Source of the DNA: Buxus sempervirens
Taxonomy: Eukaryota > Streptophyta > Magnoliopsida > Buxales > Buxaceae
Assembly: GCA_947561395.2 (NCBI GenBank)
Contig: OX387182.1
Span: 35,209,949 to 35,273,948, forward strand
DNA: 64,000 bases
Reading direction: 5' to 3'
Below, in pieces: positions 43,801 through 55,800 of this stretch. How positions within the stretch are numbered: the stretch's first letter is position 1; every line of letters begins with the position of its first letter. Position numbers and translations under genes: made by a program. Below the pieces are notes generated by a model. It ran no database searches, was not told the origin of the DNA, and saw only the letters and a list, made by a program, of their open reading frames with translations.

Positions 43801-46800
43801 TCGGGGAAGACGATTGGCAATGCTAAGGAATGTGAGGGACTCTACTACTTTAATGAGGTTAATATGGGTGAACAACATCAAGTTGCAATTTGTGTTTCTG
43901 CTTTTGTTTCTGAAAATAGTGAAATTTTATTATGACCTTTTAAAATGGGTCATCTCAATTTCCAATATTTGAGACGTTTATTTCCTTCTATCTGTTCAAA
44001 TACAAAGTCCTTTGATCTTCAATCTGAAATCTGTGAATTTGCAAAACATTAGGTACTTCATCCCCAAAATCCATTTATAAGCTGTCCAAACCATTCACCA
44101 TGATTCACAGTGATGTGTGGGGATAGTCTTGTATTCGTAATCGTACTTACACAGAATGGTTTGTTACTTTTATTGACAATCATACTCGTGTTTAATGGTC
44201 TTATTTGTTGAAATAAAAATTTGATGTCAGATCTGTGTTTATCAATTTCCATTCAATGATTCAAACACAATTTCGAACTCAAATTTAAATCCTTTGTATT
44301 GATAATGGCACAGAATATTTCAATGCTTCTTTGGGTGATTATCTTCAAAAGAACGGGATAGTTCATCAAAGTTCATGAGTTGACACTCCCCAACAAAATG
44401 GGGTTGCCGAACGCAAAAATCGACATCTTCTTGAAGTTGCTCATGCCTTGTTGTTTACTACCAACATGCCCAAATTATTCTGGGGAGATGCCATTTTAAC
44501 AACCACATATCTCATAAACAGAATGCCTAGTCGTGTTCTTTCATTTGAAACACCTCTCCAAAAATTCTAGATTTTTTTTTACCTCTCATCTCAGTCCTAG
44601 CTTGCCTCTCAAAGTGTTTGGTTGTGTAGCCTTTGTTCATATACATTCTCATCATCGAAGTAAATTGGATCCTAGAGCACTTAAGTGTGTTTTCATTGGG
44701 TATTCTCCTACTCAAAAAGGCTATAAGTGTTATGATATCCACAAAAAAAGGTATTTGTTTGTCTTGATGTTACATTTTTTGAAAACACTCCTTCAAAAAA
44801 TTCTCTTTAGGGGAGAATTTGAAAGAAGCTTGTTTTTTGGAACCTGATATTTTTCCAGTTGATACCTCGAATTCTGAATCTATCTTATCACCTTACTGTA
44901 ATATACCATGTACAGAAGGATACTTGAATTTAGGGGGAGATGTAGGAAAACAAAATGACTAGGAGAACCTCACTCCTGAGGTACCAAGAGAGTTGGAACT
45001 GGTGATAGATCCAAGTATCCATGAATTCCCTTCTCCAAGCATTCATGAGTCTTTTTCTAACTCACAATATTCTGAATTTTTTTGATATGGATTTACCCAT
45101 TGCTCTTAGGAAAAAAACTCGGTCATGTACTCTCCATCCTATCTAGAAATTCATATCTTATAAATTATAATGCCTTGTGTACAGAGTTTCGTACTTTTAC
45201 CTTTAATCTTGATAGTGCAGAAATTCCAAGGAATATTCAGGAAGCTTTGGAGGTTCCAAAATGGAGAGAAGTGGTAATGGAAGAAATGCAGGCTTTGGAA
45301 AAAAAATGAAACCTGGGATATGATGGATTTACTAAGAGGAAAGAAATTGGTTGTCTGTAAATGGGTTTTTGCATTGAAATACAAATCTGGTGGGACTATT
45401 GAGAGGTACAAAGCTCGTCTTGTAGAAAAAGGGTTTGCACAAACCTTTGGCATTGACTACATAGAGACATTTGCATCGGCTGTAAAATTGAATACAATTC
45501 GGGTTTTTTTGTCATCAGCAGCAAATTCAGATTGACCTCTTCATCAACTTGACATTAAGAATGCATTTTTGAAGGGCGAACTAGAGGAAGAAGTCTACAT
45601 GTCAATACCACCAGGTTTTTGTAAAAAAGGTGAAGAAAACCGAGTATGTAAACTCAAGAAATCTCTGTATGGTCTCAAACAGTCACCGAGAGCATGGTTT
45701 GATAGATTTAAAAAGGTGATAAAAGGTCAAGGCTATAACCAAAGGTAATCAGATCACACTATGTTCTTCCAACAATCTGAAGATGGAAAAAAGATAATAC
45801 TGATTGTATATGTTAATCATGTTATTCTAATCGGAGATAATATAGTGGATATGAAAAGACTGAAGAAAGTCCTAGCCACTGAACTTGAAGTAAAAGACCT
45901 GGGGCAGATGCAATATTTCTTGGGAATGGAAGTTGCTAGATCAAAACATGGGATTAGTGTCTCTTAACGAAGGTATGTCCTTGACCTTCTAGCTGAAACT
46001 GATTTGCTTGGATGTAAACTAAGTGAAGTACCCATCGAAGCAGGGAAGAAACCAGAAGATGTTGGAAATCTAGTTGGAAAAGATAGATATTGGAGACTTG
46101 TTGGCAAGCTAATTTAACTATCACATAATAGGCTTGAAATTTCATTTGCAGTCAGTGTTGTAAGTCAACACATGCATTCACCAAAGGAAGCTCACCTAGA
46201 AGCTATGTACAAAATTCTTAGATACCTCAAAGGCTCTCCAGGCAAAGGGTTGCTGTTCAAGAAAAGTGATAGCAAAGAAGTAGAAATCTATACCGATGCT
46301 GATTGGGCAGGATCAACAGAGGACAGGACGTCTACTAGTGGGTACTGCACCTTGGTATAGGGGAATCTAGTAACATGGAAAAGTAAGAAACAGACCATAG
46401 TGGCCAGAAGTAGTGCTGAAGTTGACTTTAGAGCTGCTGCACAGGAATGTGTGAATGTTTGTCGTTAAAGAAACTCTTGGAAGAACTAGTTGTCATCGTA
46501 AAGTCTCCAATCAAATTTTTTTTGTGATAATAAAGCAGCAATCAATATATCTTTAAATCCAGTTCAGCATGATAGGACCAGACACATAGAGTTGGATAGA
46601 CATTTCATCAAGGAAAAGGTTGGAGATGGGATCATCTGTATGACTTATGTTCCTACAAAAGATCAAATTACAGATATCTTTACCAAAAGACTGTCTCGGC
46701 AATGTTTTTGATGATTTCATTTGCAAGTTGGATGTGGTCAGCATCTACCATCCAACTTGAGGGGGAGTGATGAAATCTTGATTATTTTGAGTGATTGGGG

Positions 46801-49800
46801 ATTGTTAGGATCCCAACCAAGGTGGAGTGATTTGCGAAATTGAGTTTCTAATTGGAGAGGATTGAGTTTCTATATTTCAGTGGAGTAATTGAAATAGAAA
46901 TTGTCTAGGGATCTACTGTACAGATTTACTTTTTAGACAGATTTATTTCTTAGAAAGATCTTTAGATCAGAATATCTTTGGAGATTGCTTTCTTTTCTTT
47001 TCTTTTCTCAATTGTACTATAAAAACAGAAGTCGGCTCTGTATTTTTGTACTTCAGAATATACAAAAAATTCAATTCTTCATCTTCTTCATATTTCAGTT
47101 TGAATTGGTAAATTGGTAGTAATAGATATGACTGATGGTTTACAATAGCATATGCTGTGGTTTCATGTGAGAATCATGCAAATTGGATGTGGTTTTTGGA
47201 GAAGTTGAAAGCTGCGCTAAATGATGGTAGAGACATTTCCATTGTGTCTGATTGCTAATTCATCCATTGTTGCAGATTTGAGGACAGTATTTTGAAGTCA
47301 ATACCATATACTTTTTCTTTGACACGTAAATAGAATTTTAGTACTGGGATGAGTGGAAAGCATTTACAAAAGATACAAAGGGTCATGCTCTCATGTTTCT
47401 GTTTGAACTTGCGAAGGCATGATTACCATAAGATTTTGACGATAAATTGGGAAAGGTTGATGGTATTCATCTCAAATGGACTAGTTGGGTTTGTAGTAAC
47501 TAGTAATTAACCATGACATTGTGCAAATCCTTTTTCCTGAAAAGATAGTGGGAAAATTGAGCTTGAACCCTATAGACACCTTAAATGGATGGTGAGGATG
47601 GGAAGACGACTAACAGTACTCTCCTCGATAGAAGGTATGGGAGTAAAGCTTGGAGAGTAATTGACAAAGAGGCAAGTTGAAATTGATGCTTGGTATGATA
47701 TCATTGGGCCTAACATTGTGAATGAGATAAAGAAGAACATTGATTTGGGCCACAGGTGGATTCTTAGGTTCTAGGTAAAATTGAGCTGGAAATGAAATGA
47801 TATAATAGAAAGAAGATTTCAGTAGACTTGTCATGTGGAACATGTACTTGATGGGAGATGACTGGGATTCCTTCCAAGCGTGCATGCCACACTATATACA
47901 AGGATAGATATGATGTGGATCTGTTTATTGAACCTTGTTACCATAAAAATTTGCAGCTTTGAACATACTCTAACCCAGTGCATTTTTTTTTGTCAAATAT
48001 TGACATGCTTACAATTGATCCTGGGAACTCAAATGTAATAATCAATTTTGACACAACCAAATGACTTGCAATGCGGAAATTTGATGCAATCATAGGTGTA
48101 GATTAAGCATATTGAGTCTTGAAGTTTGGCAAATCTTATGAATGTAGATTTATTGTCACCCTTGTGAGTATGTGATCCAACACTTTGGTTTGGGTCAAGA
48201 GAGTCACCACTATCCAATGTTTCACTCAGGTGTGGACGGTCACCATTAAATTGATCAATTAATTAGACTGATCTAACTAGACATTTGGATTAGTAGATCC
48301 AATTAAGCGATTTGGAAGGTGTTACGCACCCAATCACTCCCGGTTCAATTAATTGGTTACTTTATCGGAATTTAACCCAATGAATTAATTATCTATTTAT
48401 TTATAATTTCTTAAAATAATATCTATAAATTTTTGTATTTACGTATAATTTCTCAAAATTGCTAAAATTACTAAAATCTACAAATTTTAAAAATTTATAA
48501 AGTTTCTAAAATCTTGAGATTGCTAAAATTCCTTAGCTTTCAAAAAAAAAAAAAAAAAAAAAAATCTAACAATTAGCAAACAAAATATTTTTCTCCGTGA
48601 CTCTTGTTACATGCCAACATGCCCTCAAAAGAGAGGGGTGGTTAGGCTTGTTACATGTTTATGAAATGTGAATATACTAGTTTCCGAAAATGCTTGTTGT
48701 GCCCAGAAATCAAGAAAGACCCATAGATGGTGTCATCCTTTCGTGACACATTGTGCAACAATAGGTTCAAGACCCCTAGCAGGAATGTATTGCATCATCC
48801 CCCAAATTTCAGTAAGTTAGCAATTGAGATCAAACAAAATTGGAGGTAAAAGCAAATTTGGTGAGTTTTGCAAAGGAACAGTGCTTTGAATGAACCCCAT
48901 TACAGTGACCCAAATGTAGCAATCTCAAAGAAGATTGACAATTCCATATAGAACAAAGCCAACAGGACACGAATCAGTCCATGACCATTTAGTTCTTGAA
49001 CAAGCTCCCTGCATCAACAAATGATTCCTGTTTGGCTATAATAAAAACCAATTTTTTGATAGTAAGGACTGCATTCTTACATGCAGCTCATTTGTGTGAT
49101 TCTCATCTGGATTTTGGTTCAAATTAAAATTACAAAATAGGAACATGATTCACATGCATAATCTATACAAAAGATGAAACTGATGAGCCAAAACAGAATC
49201 CATTTAGATTCTTGAGCGAAGCATGTATTGACAATCAATTAGAAGGAACAATTGAGAGAGAAGATGATGTGACCACAATGACCGACAAACGAACCATAAA
49301 AATTGCTTAGGTCATATTTACTGCCTACACACTGGACGCCAAAGGCTACAACATATCTGGTCCTCGATAAGAAAAACAATGTAAGGAGAAAATATTCAAA
49401 AATCTTACCTCTAGTAATTTTGAATCTAGCAATACTGGAAAGTAAGAGAGAAATTGAAGCTGAAAAATAATATGTTGAAAAGATTTTTTGGGTTCAAGTC
49501 CTTTCTTTGTCCAGATCTTTTCATGACCACATCTTTGTCAAAGGTCTAATGGAGTCCTTGGGCGAAATTATTAAAAAGATGCTTAGCCTTGACTTCAAAG
49601 ATTAATTTAAATATCAGGGATGTTTATCCAAACCAAGTCATTTTTCATATGGCTGGCTAGGTTACAACAATTGATTCGATAATTGAACGTGTTCATCAAG
49701 ACAGCGCATTGCAATGTGTTGCATAGGTGCAAGATAGAGTTAGCCCTTGGGTCTTGAAGAAAGTACATATTTGCTTCTTTCAATACTGGAAATTTCAGTT

Positions 49801-52800
49801 AGTCCAAAAAAACAAAAAGTCAGAAAATAAAAACTAGTGGTTATGAATTTGCAAACACAAGATGGAAATACTATCCTACTAGAATTGGGTGGACAATGTA
49901 TGCCCACCCCTGGAATCTATAAATTTGAGCATAAACATCATACAACTAACATATATCACAAGGCCAAAACAATCAACTATTATATATGAATGGGAGAAGT
50001 GGTCCAACTTATGAACATTAACAATGCATGTATTTTCTTGTTTAAGTACATGAACATAATATAGAGCCCATCTTGGTAAGCTAAGCTGAACTCCATCATT
50101 TAAGCATGGTAAGACTCCTCGATTTAATAGACGTATTCAAATTTAATATTTTGTAAACGACAAGTATATGAAAAGAGTGATTACATTGGGCCACTAAAAC
50201 AATGAAAAATCAGTTTCTAAATGAGTGCATTGTGAGTATTTGGCTGTCTAATAGCAAGTTCTAGTACCAAGACCTTGCAGTCCTTGAGGTTGGGTATAAT
50301 GAGGTAGAGGGACCAATGGTTAATTGAAAATGACAATCTAGTAGAAAGAAATAATAATAAATGAATAACACAAACAAGCGGTGCAACATGGTTAACTTGT
50401 TATGCAATATTTGACATATAATTGGATGGTTAGAACAACATTTATAACATATCACATGACACATGAAACACTCGGTACTCTACTATGTTTGAGTAAACAA
50501 AGGTGCATAGGAGAATACTCAAAATAGCACAAACTATCTTTTAAAATCATGATTAGATTTCGGAGACTTCAACTGCTTTTCCAAGAAGTCCAATGATCTA
50601 TTCCCATTCTGTACCTAATTCCACTAACATTGGTTGTAAAGAGATTATACATCACTTTCAGAGTGTCGTCCACTCTTCCATTTGCCATCAATCCAAATAT
50701 TAGCTTGACATTATTGTCACTGAATTTCTCTTCCTTGATCCAATTTCAATAGACATGTTTGTCACAAGGTTTTGAGTTTCGGTGCCGCTGGGCGTGTCGG
50801 TGGCTGGAAAAATCGGCAAGCCGACGATTTATCGTCGAAATGCTGGAAAACCAGTGTATGCATCATTTCATCAGAAATGAATTTTTTTTTTGGTTTTTGT
50901 TGCTTAAAATCAAATATTATTGATAAATAAGATGATTAGAAGTTTATAATACATGAATAACATAAGCACATGTGCAAATAATCAGTAAATTAATGGTAAT
51001 ACTTAATGGTATACTAATATCATGCATACTTATTAGTAATATAATAAAACTAAAGGGCAAGTGGCAACTGACAAGTTGACAACTATTAATGATGCAAACA
51101 ATAACAAACATAGCATTCAATCCATACAATAATCATACCATCAAAAATGGAAAGAGTGATGTCTCGACTGGAACATGGGAGGCTCAAACCTTGCCTGCTC
51201 CCCGATGTAGTGGCAAAAGTGCTTCCATTACATCCGATATATGTACTCTTTCTTGAACAACTTAACATGGTATTCATACTGCTTCTGAGACATATGTCCA
51301 ATAATACCAACAGGAGGGAAGTCAGGATAAACAACATCGTATCCAACGGGCATCACTCCATCCGGTGCGGCGTAGTATCCATATGGATATGGGTTCACTG
51401 GAAATAAAATACCAACAATAGCTTAGTTACAAAACAAACTTATAATGTTAGATACAGTACAAAACAAATTAATAAGGCATCATAAACATAATTTCCTATT
51501 GTTATTCTTATATATTTTTCAGATTTTTAAATAAATTTAGATTAGTTTATAAGATTATTTGGTGTATTTTTATATATTTTCCCTATTTTTAATTAATTTC
51601 TTGACAAATAATTATAAACAATTGATTTTCATACATTATAGGAGTCATTTATAATTTTGTAGTAATTTTTACTAATTTATAATTTTATTTGTTGTATTCT
51701 TTATTATTTTTCCCAATTTTTAATTAATTTTCATGACAAATAATTAAAAAACATTAATTTTCATACAAATAATTATAGGTGGCATTCATAGTAATTTTTA
51801 CTAATTTATAACATTATTTGTTGTATTTTGTAGTAATTTTTCATATTTATAATTAATTTTCGTGACAAAAAATTAAAAAAATAATTTTCATACAAATGAT
51901 TATAGGTGGCATTCATAGTAATTTTTACTAATTTATAACATGATTTGTTGTATTTTTGTATATTTTTCCCTATTTTTAATTAATTTTCATGACAAATAAT
52001 TAAAAAAATTAATTGTCATACAAATAATTATAGATAATTACGTGGCATTCACAGTAATTTTTACTAATTTATAACATTATTTGTTGTATTCTTTAATATT
52101 TTTCCTTATTTTTAATTAATTTTCATGATAAATAATTTAAAAAATTAATTTTCAAAAAAATTGTAAGTAACAACATCCATCGATAGATTAGGTGTCGATG
52201 CATAATATATCCAAAAATCAACTCAATCTAATACCTTTAAGCCTATAAAGTAGAAGAAAAACATGTTTACCTTCTTTAGGATCGAACACGAATGCAGTAG
52301 AACTTCCAATCCAACTCCAAATTGTGCCTAGCTTGCTTCAAGAACGAAGATCTTGAGAAAAGATAAAGTTTGGGACAGATTTCACAAACAATGGTGAAGA
52401 TTTGAGGAAAAAATTGTCAAAATCCTCTTCCTCCTTCATTTTGGTCGAAAAATCGTCAATTTGGGCGAAATTTTCGCCCAAATTGACAACTTAACTTGTT
52501 GGTTTCACACTCGACTGAAACTTAAAAAAAAAAAGCGTTTCGACGAAACGCTGCAGCACCTCTTGGAAGAAACAGGCTAGCGGCATTTGGCTAGCGAAAC
52601 GTTCACAAGCTTTTCTTTGTCCGGTTAGGTGTAACTCCAACAATTTTAGAGATCATCCTAGAGAGTACTGAGATTGTATGGTACCCTATAGAGCTAAAAG
52701 AATTATCATTTCATTGCATGGTATGAATCAATAAATTAATTTCAATGAAGAAAAGATAATGTAATTGTTTATAGGGGATGTATGTGTGTACGTATGTATG

Positions 52801-55800
52801 TACTTATGTAATTATATATATTTGGTTAGATATGATTTTCGATAGAATAGGATGGAGAGAAGACTTATGTTGCCGACCCCACTTTAGTGGGAATTGGCTT
52901 ATGTTGGATGATAATGATGATCCTCTAGTTTTTGTTTTAATATCCATAACCATTTATTTACCCATAATTGTTACAATCATACCCCTGATGTTAAAATTAG
53001 TTAAATTTTGTTATTTATTTTATCTATATGATTAACCTTCTTGAGAATAAGATACATTTTGCATTTAAACTCTGTATTATCTTATCTTTTGGTTTACACC
53101 CCTCTATTGTTATATTTGTGGCATCTACACCCCTAAACACCAACATCAATATATCCAAACAACAATTATTCGTTAAAAATTAGTATTATGAAAAATTAGA
53201 TGGTTTTTATTTTTAGTTTTTTACATTTAAAAATGAGAAAAAAGTAATTATATACTAATATCCATACTCCCCAAAATAATCATGTATTTATTTATTTTTT
53301 CTATTTTAAAAGTAAAAAAAAAACAAACATTAACTGATTTTGATGCTAGGGGTGCAAGTCAACAGTTATTATAAATAGAGGGGTATAAACATAAAAATAG
53401 AAAACAAGGCGATATGAATGAAAATATGTTATAATGTAAGGGCATGGATGCAAGAAGCCCTATTCTCTAGGCTTAGGGATTGGAAATCATATATACTTGT
53501 ACTTACTATGTAACTATTTTTCTTAATCTACATCATTAATTATCAAAAAGAAAAAAAAAAAAAAGAAACCCTATTTTTTAGGCTTATGCGTGGTTTTGCC
53601 CATTTTGGAGTAAGAAGCTCACTATTCGTTCATTTTTTGTACATATTTCTCTAAAGATTTTGGCCACATCTAAGCAGGGTTCTTCAAATATGTAATATTT
53701 CCAGATATGCTATACTTTTGCTTATCCATAGTGGATAACAAGGAGTGTTAAAACACCGACAAATAAATTAAAATGACTATATCTAGATATTATTGTTCCA
53801 AAAAGTTCTTCACTAGAGAAATAGAAAACCCATTTCTTTAATAATGTGCATACTCTTGAGAAAGGATCGTAGACCTCAGAGAGAGTGATTGGAATGTATT
53901 CTACGGTTTGTACAAAGAGAGATTGAGTGAAAACCAGGTTTCCAAATGTGAGAAACTCAGTGTACCATGGGAGGTCATTACTCACTAGTGAGCTTATGCT
54001 GTAGATGCAGCAAGGTAATCAGGAGGAAGACTGGAGCTTAGGAAGAAAAGGGGTGATGAGAGCAACTTGGTGCATCATATGAGGAATTTATGTGCTGGGA
54101 TTATGTTGTTTTTAAAGGAAAGGGTATTTTTGATGGCAGCAGAGGGGTAGTTTTGAAAAAACAAAATTGTAAATCAGAAATTATGCCTGTATACAAGTTG
54201 AAACAGTGAACTAACACTGATTTGTAGCTAGTTTGCAAAAGTATGAATATTTTAAATATTTTAAAAACCGTTACTGTTTTATAATTTGTTTAATGAAGTA
54301 TGACCTACTGAAAGTTAATTTACCTGCAATTGTGGTGCACAACAGATCATATCAGTTATAAATTAACTTTTAGCCACAAAACAGACTTCCATGGACTGGA
54401 GAAGAGATTCCTGCATTTTAATCTTCATGTCCACATCTTGGGGCTGGCTGGCTGGGAACTGGAGATTTTCTCTTTGAAAGAAGATTTTGGTACATAGTAT
54501 ATCATTTGCCACCTCCCACAAGAAACCTTTAGCCCTATGAATGCTTCTGACTCTCCAAAACCCCTTCCATTGAGTAACACTTCCACTAGGGAAGTTCAAC
54601 ATTCTGAATGTTGATTTAACAGAAACTTCCACATCATCAGTGATAGGCCACAGTAACTTGTCTTCTTTGGAAGCATCTAATTGGTAGAATCCATTCTCGT
54701 GGGTATATATGTAAATTTTTCATTCATAATTCTCCATTCCAACTGTTCACTTATCTTCTCATTTAAATCAATCTGGTTGATTTTAATATTCTTCTAGTTA
54801 TTAATGTCTATTGACTTCTTATCCACTCTATGTTCTTTTCCAGAAGTCAATTCTGTCCCCATTTCCTAACACTGGTCAAAGTCCTTTTAGTCTTCACTTG
54901 CAGAGATTCCTTTCTGGACAAAGATCTTGAGCCTTTTTTGGAGCTTCCAACATGTTTCCATTCTTGGATATTTGGCTTTGAGAATTCTGGATACCAAGGA
55001 TTCTTGGTTACCTGGAAGTTCTCTGTGAAATTTCGTAAGGAAAACTATCTTGTTCTTTTGTTGAAGATTTGCAAGTTAATTCAGTGACTGTCAAACCACA
55101 GGTTGTGTTCAGGTGAGCCTATTAAGCAAAAGCAACATGAAGAAATTGAGAAGGAAAGGGTTATGGATGAGCATGTTGATTCTATCTCAGTATAGCCTAT
55201 CGCCGGTGTTGTTGTTGAACAACCTGATTTCAGCATTCTTTCTCCTATTTCTGATTATCCAGAACCTGGTGCATGTGCAGTGCCAATGCCAACGAGCAAG
55301 AATATTAGTCCTAACAAATTCTAATTGCTATCAATGAGGAGCAGATGGATAAATGCCCATTTGAGCTGACAAAGCAATATGGTAACCAAAAAGAAGAAGA
55401 AATTAGTCACTGTCTTGGTTGATGAGAAGACCATGAAAGAGCAAATTTCAATAATGCGAAGCTGAAGACAGAAGAGCCGAATCAATGTGACTAACAATCT
55501 TGCTAAGGGCATCAGAAGTCATTTTTGTGTAGAAGAGCTGTTAATGGCATCAGAAGCATTTATAATAAGGATAGCTTCAAACTTACTGACCCTAAGAAGA
55601 TCAATGAACTTTTTGTTGGTTTCTTTAGGATCTTCTTAGTCAATCTACTCAGGTTGAAATAAAAAATTACAAATTTTTCCTAATAACTTACTTCTGTATC
55701 AGGTTGTATCCTTTGTTCATGAGTCATGGCTGAGGAGATTAAGAAAACCATCTTTTCTCTCAAGGATGGCAAGGCTCTGGGTCTAGATTGGTACACTACA

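Larger units (their letters stand above)
40213..46480 (+). pseudogene. copia gag-pol polyprotein, broken
   Basis: Gag begins at ATG 40213 and shifts frame into [15 protein letters not shown] (40,305). The zinc knuckle is [14 protein letters not shown] (about 43,193). Protease is [11 protein letters not shown] (about 43,512), with Cys in place of the usual Ser after Asp. The GAG-pre-integrase segment [11 protein letters not shown] is near 43,950 and integrase [10 protein letters not shown] near 44,393. RT has [20 protein letters not shown] (45,363) and [15 protein letters not shown] (45,667). RNase H has [19 protein letters not shown] (46,288). The RT box YVDD reads YVNH here. Many stops and frameshifts, plus the hAT insertion in gag, make the element unable to encode its own proteins. 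Confidence 0.92.
39808..47097 (+). mobile_element. Ty1/copia LTR retrotransposon, decayed
   Basis: The 5' LTR is 39808-40141 and the 3' LTR is 46768-47097. They differ at roughly 30-40 sites by eye. The primer binding site TGGTATTAGAGCC follows the 5' LTR at 40142. A polypurine tract TTGAGGGGGAG (46757-46767) precedes the 3' LTR. After removal of the nested hAT the length is about 5.1 kb, normal for copia. The domain order gag, protease, integrase, RT, RNase H is the copia order. The TSD is uncertain (AGCTT on the left against AGTTT overlapping the right end). Confidence 0.93.
50765..52614. mobile_element. candidate hAT-like element with CGAAA-rich ends
   Basis: The left end CAAGGTTTTGAGTTTCGG resembles the end of the MITE at 55,851. 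The 8-bp flanks GTTTGTCA (50757-50764) and CTTTGTCC (52615-52622) match at six bases. The right terminus (GCGAAACGTTCACAAGCTTT) is only a weak inverted match. Both ends are full of palindromes of CGAAA/TTTCG words. The interior has a 130-bp tandem repeat and a short minus-strand open stretch near 51,400-51,230 ([19 protein letters not shown]) that I cannot assign. Confidence 0.35.

Noticed and set aside
53722-53985. Minus-strand 87-codon open frame in intron 9
   Set aside because: No motif, no splice context and AT-rich surroundings; chance frame.
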